Origin: Hedera helix
Taxonomy: Eukaryota; Streptophyta; Magnoliopsida; Apiales; Araliaceae
NCBI GenBank assembly: GCA_947179155.2
Contig: OX359284.1
Location: 9,674,432-9,738,431 of the forward strand
DNA: 64,000 bases
Direction: 5' to 3'
Shown: piece after piece, positions 1 through 8,580 of the stretch
Layout of the letters: each line of letters starts with the position of its first letter
Position numbering within the stretch: the stretch's first letter is position 1
Program-made: the position numbers and the translations under genes
The notes under the pieces: model-generated
Databases searched by the model: none
What the model saw: only the letters and a program-made list of their open reading frames with translations
What the model was told of the DNA's origin: nothing

Positions 1-158
1 ACGCACTGTGTTTTGGCATATGAATATAAATGCATTTCCGTTTATGTTTATATGTGACGAGATGATTATTTGTGCTTTAGTTTAAATTACTTAAGCTACA
101 AAACGAAAGTAAAAAGATTGAAACAACTTTAATTAATTAAATTTTCTTTATACAGAAA
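1..158 (+). other. Untranslated leader of the Tekay element
   Basis: AT-rich sequence without an ORF directly before the gag start. No primer site is visible, so the 5' LTR boundary is further upstream. The start at 159 is chosen because the N-terminus MPPQRRNQ is the usual start type for Tekay gag. Confidence 0.6.
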
Positions 159-3100
159 ATGCCGCCACAGAGAAGAAATCAACGACTACCCCCACCACCA
201 CCCGAAGAGTCAGTGAACGCCGGAGGGGTACCGCCAAACCCTGTCCAAGAGTTCGTAGAAATGCTAATGGGAGCATTTCGCGGACGCAACACAGAGGCTA
301 CTGGAGCAACAAACCCTGCCGCTCCACTAGCAACCTTTAAAGACTTCAAACTGATAGGACCACCCGAGTTCAAAGGGACCACAGATCCTATAGAAGCACA
401 AACCTGGATAGAGGAGATGGAAAAAGTCTTCGAGGTTGCACGAGTTAGGGAGGAGCAAATGACCTCATTTGCTACCTTCATGATGAAAGGAGAGGCCAAC
501 CACTGGTGGAAGGCCAATAAGAGTAGAGCAGGGGAGGGAACGATCGCGTGGGCGCGATTCAAAGAGGTATTCTTGGAAAACTACTTTCCAGAGAGTACAA
601 AGGCTAGGATGGAAATTAAATTCCTAGAGCTTAAGCAGGGTAACATGTCGGTATCCGAATATGCCGCCAAGTTCAATGAATTGGCGAGATTTGCTACACA
701 TCAGGTGGACACTGAGGCGAGACGCGCCAGACGGTTTGAGCAGGGGCTGAAACCGTGGGTTTACAGTCGGGTAGCTGTTCTCCAGATCACAAACTTTGCA
801 ACATTGCTGGAGAAAGCTATCATAGCTGAAGGAGGGAACGAAGCTTTAAACAAGCACAACCAGGAACGGAACAAGAAGAAGGGTGAAGGAGGAAACCGAG
901 AGGGTAGCAGCGGGGGCAGCAACTCGAACAAACGCAAGTGGAATAACAACAGCAGTTCGGGGACACCCCAGGGCAGTGAGTCAAAGAAAGCAAGCAAATG
1001 CAGTCAATGCGGGAAGAATCACTCAGGGGAGTGCATGAAGGGAAGGAATGTCTGTTACAACTGTGGGCAAGAGGGGCACATCGCTCTTAATTGTCCCACA
1101 CCAAAAAGGAAGGGAGGTTGTTTCGTCTGCGGGGCCATGGACCATCAATTTAAAGATTGTCCGAAGAAGAAGAACACCGGAGGGAGTTCGGGCTATAAGG
1201 GAAGCAACAGCAACAACAACAACAACGCCAAACTGACCATTGGAGGGCCGGTGCCACAGAACAAACCAACGGCACGGACTTTCAACATGACGGTGCAGGA
1301 CGCCGTCGAATCAAAAGACGTGGTGTCAGGTATTATTCCGATCAATGATATAAATGCTTATGTATTATTTGATTCGGGCGCTACCTGTTCATTTGTGTCT
1401 GATGAATTCGCTAAGCGGTTAGAATTGCCTAGACAAAAACTAGAGAACCCAATGAACATAGAAGTTGCAAATAAAGAAGTGATTCCTGTAGAGTATGTAC
1501 ATAGAAACTGTTGTGCTGAAATCAGGGGTCAGAAGTTGAGTGTAGATTTAATTCCAATACGCTTGGGGGAGTTTGACGTTATACTTGGAATGGATTGGTT
1601 GTTTAACCATGGAGCTTTAATTGATTGTCAAAAGAAGTGCATACACCTTAAGACACCAAATAAGTCTAAGGTCGTATTTTATGGCAGCAAATCGTCAAGA
1701 CAGTCATCTTGTCTGACGATGATGCAAGCCAAGAAATTATTAAAGAAAGGTTGTGTAGGGTATTTGGCTCATGTGGTTGATACACAAGTGGTGAGTCCCG
1801 AGATGGAGCAAATACCAGTAGTTAGGGAGTTTATGGATGTTTTTCCAGATGTATTGCCAGGCTTACCGCCGGACAGAGAAATAGAATTTGCGATTGATTT
1901 AGTACCGGGGACAGCGCCGATATCAAAGGCACCATATAGAATGGCTCCGGTAGAAATGAAAGAGTTGATGGTGCAATTACAGGAGTTGTTGGATAATAAG
2001 TACATCCAGCCAAGTGTTTCTCCATGGGGAGCACCGGTGCTGTTTGTAAAGAAGAAGGATGGATCGATGAGATTATGTATAGATTACAGAGAGCTGAATA
2101 AGGTGACAATTAAGAACAAGTACCCGTTGCCACGAATTGACGATCTTTTCGATCAATTGAAAGGGGCGAAGTACTTTTCAAAGATTGACTTGAGGACTGG
2201 TTATCATCAGTTGAAAGTCAGGAAGGAGGATGTACCCAAGACGGCATTCAGAACTCGATATGGGCATTATGAGTTTCTGGTGATGTCGTTTGGACTGACG
2301 AATGCGCCAGCCGCATTTATGGACATGATGAACAGAATATTCAAGCAGTACTTGGATAAATTTGTTGTTGTGTTCATTGACGATATTCTGGTGTATTCTA
2401 AAACGGAGGAGGAGCATGCTGAACACCTAAGATTGGTGTTGGAGATTTTACGGAAGGAGCAGTTGTATGCTAAATTTTCGAAGTGTAAATTCTGGTTGGA
2501 GAGAGTTCAATTTTTAGGTCATGTCATTGACAAGGAAGGAGTTTCAGTAGATCCAGCAAAGGTGGAAGCAGTGATGAATTGGGAGCAACCAAGGACGCCG
2601 ACGGAGGTAAGAAGTTTCTTGGGGTTAGCGGGTTACTATCGGAGATTTATTCAAGATTTTTCAAAGATAGCAACACCGCTGACCAATCTAACGAGGAAGA
2701 CGGTGAAATACGTATGGACGGAGAAGTGTGAGGAGAGTTTTCAGGAGCTAAAGAAGAGACTTAGTGAAGCACCTGTATTGACTTTACCGGACGATACGGG
2801 AGGTTTTACGGTCTACAGTGATGCATCGCACAAGGGACTTGGCTGTGTGCTTATGCAAAACGGCAAGGTCGTTGCGTATGCGTCCAGACAGTTGAAGGAT
2901 TACGAGAAGGGATACCCTACCCACGACTTGGAGCTGGCTGCGGTAGTGTTTGCCCTTAAAATCTGGAGACATTATTTATATGGAGAGAAATGTGAGATAT
3001 TCACGGACCACAAGAGTCTGAAGTATATCTTCACACAGAAGGAGTTAAATATGAGGCAACGAAGATGGTTAGAATTGATCAAGGACTATGATTGTGAAAT

Positions 3101-4697
3101 TCTATATCATCCCGGCAAGGCCAACGTAGTAGCAGATGCTCTAAGCAGAAAGAGCAGGGAGAAATTGTTCATCTTGACAGATCAGGAACAATTGGTTCAA
3201 GAGATGGCTCGAATGGAGTTGGAGGTAAGAAATCCAAATGAGTCAATGGAAGTGGAAGCAAGCCCAACCTTACTAGATAGGGTGAAAGAGGCTCAAGACA
3301 AAGATGAAGAATGTGTCAGAATCAGGATGAGAATGACCGAAGGGGAAGAGGTCAAATTCAAGGAGGATAGCATGGGATTGTTAAGGTTTGAAAATCGTGT
3401 TTGGGTGCCGCTAGTGCCTGAACTACGAGAAGAGATTTTGCAAGAGGCCCACAGTACGAGATACTCGATACATCCGGGGAGTACGAAGATGTATCAAGAT
3501 CTGCGTCAGCATTTTTGGTGGCCGAATTTAAAAAGGGAGGTCGCAGAATGTGTCAGCCGATGCCTAACTTGTCAAAGGGTAAAGGCCGAACATCAGAGAC
3601 CAAGTGGATTACTACAGCCGTTAGAGATTCCTGAGTGGAAATGGGAGCATATCACAATGGATTTTGTGGTAGGACTTCCAGCAACACAGAAGGGATTTGA
3701 CGCAATATGGGTGATTGTGGATCGACTAACAAAGTCAGCGCACTTTTTGCCGATCAAGATTAAGTTCAGTTTGGACCAGTTGGCTAAACTGTACATCAAG
3801 GAGATAGTTTCGAGGCATGGGGTGCCGGTATCGATTGTGTCAGATAGAGATCCGCGCTTCACGTCAAAATTTTGGAGAAGTCTTCAGGAGAGATTGGGGA
3901 CACAGTTGAGAATGAGTACAGCATATCATCCGCAGACCGATGGGCAAAGTGAAAGAACAATACAGACTTTGGAAGATATGCTCAGGGCCTGTGTGATGGA
4001 TTTCAAGGGCAGTTGGGAGAACCATCTACCATTAGTTGAGTTTGCATACAACAACAGTTATCATGCAAGCATAGGCATGCCGCCTTACGAAGCATTGTAC
4101 GGAAGAAAGTGCAGAACACCTCTATGTTGGGACGAGGTAGGAGAACGCCGACTGTTGGGACCGGAATTGGTCCAACAGACGGTAGAGATTATCAAGGTAA
4201 TAAGAGCTCGGCTAGTAGCAGCTCAGGACCGTCAGAAGAAATACGCCGATTTACATCGACAAAAGCGAGACTTCGAAGTTGAGAGTTTTGTGTTCATGAA
4301 GGTATCTCCCTGGAAGGGGAAGATCCGATTTGGAAAGAAGGGAAAGCTGAGTCCGAGGTTCATAGGACCGTTCGAGATATTAAAGAGAGTGGGTGAAGTG
4401 GCGTACGAGGTAGCTTTACCTCCTGAACTGGAGCATATTCACAATGTGTTTCACGTATCAGTGTTGCGACCATACAAGCCAGACCACAAACATGTGATAT
4501 CCTATGAGCCAATACAAGTCGAGAAAGACTTATCGTACGAGGAAATTCCTGTCCAGATACTAGATAGGAAAGAGCAGAAATTACGGAATAAGATTATACA
4601 TTCTGTCAAAGTCCTATGGAGGAACCACAACGCTGAGGAAGCTACGTGGGAGCTTGAAGAAAAGATGAGGGCTAACTATCCGAATCTTTTTGAGTAG
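159..4697 (+). CDS. gag-pol: Gag-Pol polyprotein of a Tekay-type chromovirus, uninterrupted
   Basis: A single 1512-residue ORF. Gag capsid region about residues 60-230, followed by cysteine knuckles: CSQCGKNHSGEC near 280, a CCHC knuckle CYNCGQEGH near 299 and another, CFVCGAMDH, near 320. Aspartic protease motif DSGA near 405. Reverse transcriptase with catalytic FIDDIL near 738. RNase H starting at YSDASHKG near 885. Integrase with an HHCC zinc region (HPG near 1105, CLTCQ near 1140) and catalytic D1168, D1229 and E1265, the last two with 35 residues between them. GPY/F-like SPRFIGPFEIL follows. The end (about 1455-1512, EATWELEE) is a chromodomain that binds modified histones and directs insertion in this family. 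Gag and pol are in one frame, normal for the clade. All catalytic residues are present, so the protein looks functional; activity itself cannot be seen. Confidence 0.95.
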   Translation: MPPQRRNQRLPPPPPEESVNAGGVPPNPVQEFVEMLMGAFRGRNTEATGATNPAAPLATFKDFKLIGPPEFKGTTDPIEAQTWIEEMEKVFEVARVREEQMTSFATFMMKGEANHWWKANKSRAGEGTIAWARFKEVFLENYFPESTKARMEIKFLELKQGNMSVSEYAAKFNELARFATHQVDTEARRARRFEQGLKPWVYSRVAVLQITNFATLLEKAIIAEGGNEALNKHNQERNKKKGEGGNREGSSGGSNSNKRKWNNNSSSGTPQGSESKKASKCSQCGKNHSGECMKGRNVCYNCGQEGHIALNCPTPKRKGGCFVCGAMDHQFKDCPKKKNTGGSSGYKGSNSNNNNNAKLTIGGPVPQNKPTARTFNMTVQDAVESKDVVSGIIPINDINAYVLFDSGATCSFVSDEFAKRLELPRQKLENPMNIEVANKEVIPVEYVHRNCCAEIRGQKLSVDLIPIRLGEFDVILGMDWLFNHGALIDCQKKCIHLKTPNKSKVVFYGSKSSRQSSCLTMMQAKKLLKKGCVGYLAHVVDTQVVSPEMEQIPVVREFMDVFPDVLPGLPPDREIEFAIDLVPGTAPISKAPYRMAPVEMKELMVQLQELLDNKYIQPSVSPWGAPVLFVKKKDGSMRLCIDYRELNKVTIKNKYPLPRIDDLFDQLKGAKYFSKIDLRTGYHQLKVRKEDVPKTAFRTRYGHYEFLVMSFGLTNAPAAFMDMMNRIFKQYLDKFVVVFIDDILVYSKTEEEHAEHLRLVLEILRKEQLYAKFSKCKFWLERVQFLGHVIDKEGVSVDPAKVEAVMNWEQPRTPTEVRSFLGLAGYYRRFIQDFSKIATPLTNLTRKTVKYVWTEKCEESFQELKKRLSEAPVLTLPDDTGGFTVYSDASHKGLGCVLMQNGKVVAYASRQLKDYEKGYPTHDLELAAVVFALKIWRHYLYGEKCEIFTDHKSLKYIFTQKELNMRQRRWLELIKDYDCEILYHPGKANVVADALSRKSREKLFILTDQEQLVQEMARMELEVRNPNESMEVEASPTLLDRVKEAQDKDEECVRIRMRMTEGEEVKFKEDSMGLLRFENRVWVPLVPELREEILQEAHSTRYSIHPGSTKMYQDLRQHFWWPNLKREVAECVSRCLTCQRVKAEHQRPSGLLQPLEIPEWKWEHITMDFVVGLPATQKGFDAIWVIVDRLTKSAHFLPIKIKFSLDQLAKLYIKEIVSRHGVPVSIVSDRDPRFTSKFWRSLQERLGTQLRMSTAYHPQTDGQSERTIQTLEDMLRACVMDFKGSWENHLPLVEFAYNNSYHASIGMPPYEALYGRKCRTPLCWDEVGERRLLGPELVQQTVEIIKVIRARLVAAQDRQKKYADLHRQKRDFEVESFVFMKVSPWKGKIRFGKKGKLSPRFIGPFEILKRVGEVAYEVALPPELEHIHNVFHVSVLRPYKPDHKHVISYEPIQVEKDLSYEEIPVQILDRKEQKLRNKIIHSVKVLWRNHNAEEATWELEEKMRANYPNLFE

Positions 4698-4730
4698 TTT
4701 AAATTGTAATTCCGGGGACGGAATTCTTAT

Positions 4731-4743
4731 AAGGGAGGGAGAA
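4731..4743 (+). other. Polypurine tract of the Tekay element
   Basis: AAGGGAGGGAGAA directly precedes the TG of the 3' LTR, 34 bases after the gag-pol stop. It primes plus-strand DNA synthesis. The stretch before it, GGGGACGGAATTCTTATAAG, closely resembles the complement of the PPT regions of the minus-strand array at 44181, 57195 and 62427. Confidence 0.85.
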
Positions 4744-5472
4744 TGTAATGACCACGAATTTCATTATACATTGTAATTATAATTAATATATAATTAGCAA
4801 TGAATTTAAAATTTTTGTACTAATAAATTGTGCATTAGATAATAAAATAGATGTACTTGTTCGTGCATATATTTAATTAAAGAATTAAAGCAAGGGTATA
4901 ATTAATTAAAGCAAATCTAATTGGATTATATTTTTAATCCAAATGAGTTGTTAAACTAGGTCCAAGATATTAACCTAGTAGCCCATGTAATTAATTTAAT
5001 TACTAGCCCATATAATTAATTAAACAAGCCCAATGCTTATTTTAATTAAAGTTAGCATAGTTATTTAAATGCTAGCCCAAAGTGTTAATTAAATTGAGCC
5101 CAAACCAATTCAATGGATGAGCCCAATATATTAATTTCCTAAGTCCAACATGGAGCCCAATAGGAAGTCAAAATTGGTCAACAATTGAACCCATGTATAG
5201 ATATATTTGTATATGCATAAATACACATTAAAAGCTAGAAAAATAAAGGAAAAATGGCATGGAAAATACCATTTTGCTGATTTTTTTTTGGTCCCACTTG
5301 ATGTTGCTTGATTTGCTAGATTGCTTCTCTTTTACACTAGATCAAAGTTGGCCAACAACTCTAGTCAATCAACTAGTCAATCACATGTCAATCCATCAAA
5401 TAGTAAGCTTGATTAGCCTTTAATTTGACCAACATAGATGAATTAGTGAGTTAATGGTGTGTTAGTAGATGG

Positions 5473-5481
5473 CTATAAAAG
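5473..5481 (+). promoter_or_regulatory. Probable TATA box of the Tekay LTR promoter
   Basis: CTATAAAAG lies at the end of the AGCCCAA-rich part of the LTR and about 40 bases before a purine-rich GAGAG leader. This spacing fits a pol II start near 5500-5510. Minus-strand LTRs carry a similar CTATAAAAG (complement at about 53322), supporting a conserved promoter. Confidence 0.55.
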
Positions 5482-6194
5482 AAACACTCCACACTTGTTC
5501 TAGGTTGGTTAGTTCATTGCTAGAGAATTTTCTAGAGAGCAAAGTGTGAGCATTTGAGAGTGTGAGAAAATATTGAGAGCAAAATACTAAGAGAGGAGAA
5601 GGAGTTCTTGGTTCATGCCTTCAAACCTCATCACCTATTTTGGAAGAAAAAGAAAGATAGCCATTAAAACAAGGTAATGATTATTTTAAATGTAGTTTGT
5701 TTTTAAATTAAATAAATCATCATGTTAGTATAAACATGTTAATATAGTTATTAATGTGTAGTTGTAATATTTATGTCATGCTTGAGTTTAATATGTTTGG
5801 TTTGTATTTTGGTATATTTTATATGCTAAGATATGTATTTAATAGTGTGTAAACAAGTTTTGGAATTTATGTCCAAAAATATTTTTATAAAACTTAGGTT
5901 TGATGTTCTAATATTATAGAACATTAAATCATGAGAAAAACAAAGTTTGAATCACTCAAAATGGAGTTATATACAAAAAGTTATGATTTATAGTAGTTTA
6001 TGTGATGTAAAAATTTTTATAAAAAAATATGTTATTAAATCATGAAAAATTAATTTTTTCATGTTATAAATTAATATAAGGTGAGTGGTAATTTTTTTGG
6101 ATTTTTATTGAGGAGTTAAAGCTTACTTGATGGTATATTTTTATTTAAAATGTGTGTACCGGAGCACTGTTCACATTCTGCTTGGAAGAAAAAA

Positions 6195-6480
6195 AATTAC
6201 ACTGGCCGCGCAATGCGCGCCGCACTATTCACCGCCAGACACGGAGCCAAACGACGCCGTTTGGCGCATAAAGAAAATAACATTCGCGCAATGCGCGGAA
6301 GCCGGTTACGGCTTCTCAAAACGGCACCGTTTTGGGCCGTAAAATCTGAAACGCGCGCAATGCGCGGTAGGAAAATTCCGGCGAAATTACCAGAATGCCC
6401 CTCCGTGTTTTTCTTGGCAGAATTACCATTCTGCCCTCGGTTCAGATTTCGACTTATTTACGGAAATGCCATTCGGGTTA
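6195..6480 (+). repeat. CpG-rich palindromic core of the LTR
   Basis: A GC-rich island in otherwise AT-rich LTR. It contains several GCGCAATGCGCG words, the near-palindromes AAACGACGCCGTTT and AAACGGCACCGTTTT, and three spaced units of the type ATTACCAGAATGCCCCTC. Equivalent blocks sit at 9995-10270 and 46690-46960 on this strand and inverted at about 16920-17165, 42440-42740, 52560-52890, 55160-55450 and 60340-60660. Confidence 0.75.
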
Positions 6481-8530
6481 AATTTAATTAATTTAAATAT
6501 TTAAAAACTAAATTAAAATTATAACAAAAATAATTATAATACAAAAATAATATTGGGGAGGATATTTTTCATTAAGTTTAATATTTAAATATTTTAAATA
6601 TTAATCTAGTTAGCTAAACCATGGTTAAGTTAAATAAATTTATTATTTGTTTATTATTTTAAATGTTAATAATAAATAAAGATGATAAATTAGCATTTAT
6701 TATTTAATGCCCATTAAATAATACTTAAAGAGAGATAAAATTTATAAATTTATTATTTATTATTTAAATATTATTAAATAATAAATAAGGATAATTAGGT
6801 AATTAATTATTATTTAATTAGCATTAAATAACGATTAATGGAAATTAAGTTATTAGAGTAATAATTTATTATTTAATTTAAATAATAAATAAGAATGATT
6901 TGATTATTATTTAACCTTAAATAATAATTAAAATTAATTAAATAATTAATTATTATTTAATTGACATTAAATAATAATTAAAGAGGATTAAGATTAGTAA
7001 ACTATTATTTAATTTCCTTAATTAAATAATAAGTAAGGTTAATTACTTGGTTAATTATTGGTTGATTAACATTAAATTAAAGAAGGTTAAAACTAAGTTA
7101 ATAATTATTTATTATTTAATTATAATTAAATAATAAGTAGGTACAATTAGTTATTAATTATTTTATATAATAACTAGAGTTAATTAATTAATTTCTATTT
7201 AATCAATATTAAATAGTAATTAAAAAGAGATTGAGTTAATAAAATAAATTAAATTTAATTAAACAATTATAATAAGTTGTTTAAAGGTTTAATAAGTGTC
7301 CAACACTTAAGAAAAATATTTTCTAACTTATTAAATTATTAACCTAATATGATTAAGGGTTTATAAGGTTAATAATATTGTTTTGACTAATGGAAATTAT
7401 GTGTTAGTACTTATGTGTGGTAAATAAGTTCATTATCAAGCGTATAGTTATGCAAATACGCCGTGCTAATTATTAGACCGACTTTATTAATGTTAGGTCT
7501 TTCAAAGCAAGTAGTTAAAGCTAGACATTTATTGTAGCTGTGCAGACAGGCAAGTTTTCTACCCTTAAACTTGTATTTATTGTTGCAGATATTTTTCAAC
7601 CGTATTTACATTTCAATTATTGTTGAGCAAGTATTCTACACCCGTAGTTACTTGACAGACCTTTGAGTGAATTAATTATCAAAAATTACTTCACATCATT
7701 ATTGATTATTGTATTCGCACATAGTGCTTTTGCAAACTGTCTAAGAACGTCTAAGCTAATTGTTTCGGCTAGACAAATGCATGTTAAATTCATTTAATTG
7801 AATATTATAAAAGCTTATCCAAACCATTGGTTGGTGCGGATTCTTACAGTAAGACTGAGATAGAACAACCCTAGTTAAAGGGGATTTTTATTTGTCGGAG
7901 ACCCGACAGCGCGCAAGAAAACTAAATGTGATGCATATACATAGGACATGAGAGGACTGATCCCCTCAAGTGTCCCGTTATTTTAACAAGGAGTCAGACA
8001 TTGTATGTCTGTTCTACCTTAGTAGCAGTTCATGGTCATTAAAGACCACTCAGCAGTAAAGAGTCAATTCCTTCTTTTATTGAACATTGATTCTTGTTAT
8101 CTTTCACAATTGCTATTGTTGAAACCTTGAAGTTATTTCCCTTCATCATGATATATCGTATGATTGTTGTTTATAAACTTGCTGAGCCATTTAGTTGCTC
8201 ATTCTTGCTATATCATGACTATATTTCAGCCAATCCCGAAAGCTCTAAATCGAACAAAGGCAAGGGGAAAACGAATGTTTAGTTTTCGTAATTGCATGCT
8301 AGTTTAAATTGCGGTTATGTAATTACTGTTGTAAATCTTTTGTATTTCCCTTAAGATATGTAATGTTACAATTTAAGGTTAATAGACCTTGGGAAGTGTA
8401 GCCTTTATATAAGGAACCTTTTGTATTATTCCGCGTAGTTTGTATACAATATATGTATTTCATTGTTGTTAAGTATTGTACAGTGAGAACCAAACCCGAG
8501 GTTAAAGAACCCGGATTTGGGGTTGTCACA

Positions 8531-8539
8531 GTATAAATA

Positions 8540-8580
<41 letters not shown>

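Larger units (their letters stand above)
1..8530 (+). mobile_element. Tekay-type Ty3/gypsy chromovirus, 5' end outside the window
   Basis: Order seen: untranslated leader, gag-pol ORF, polypurine tract, 3' LTR. The 5' LTR and primer site lie upstream of the window. Domain order PR-RT-RNaseH-INT defines Ty3/gypsy, and the C-terminal chromodomain after the GPY/F region makes it a plant chromovirus; very long LTRs and the gag type point to the Tekay/Del clade. The ORF has no stop or frameshift over 4.5 kb, unlike the other elements here. The 3' LTR ends at 8530 and is followed by GTATA inside an older LTR, where a related copy (45260 onward) reads continuously, so the element is inserted there. 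Confidence 0.9.
4744..8530 (+). repeat. 3' LTR (3.8 kb) of the Tekay element
   Basis: Starts TGTAATGACCACGAA directly after the PPT and ends GGGGTTGTCACA, with TG...CA termini. Parts in order: U3 rich in AGCCCAA-type words (about 4980-5170); a TATA box near 5474; a purine-rich GAGAG leader; a CpG-rich palindromic core (about 6195-6480); an AT-rich zone of inverted TTATTATTTAA words (6650-7260); a GC-type splice donor-like site at 7549/7550; an acceptor-like site at 8229; and a short Lys/Ser-rich ORF end at 8282. Its last 1.3 kb matches the minus-strand LTR beginning at 62660. Confidence 0.9.

Noticed and set aside
179..562. Minus-strand frames inside gag-pol
   Set aside because: Shadows of the long plus-strand frame; no independent motif.
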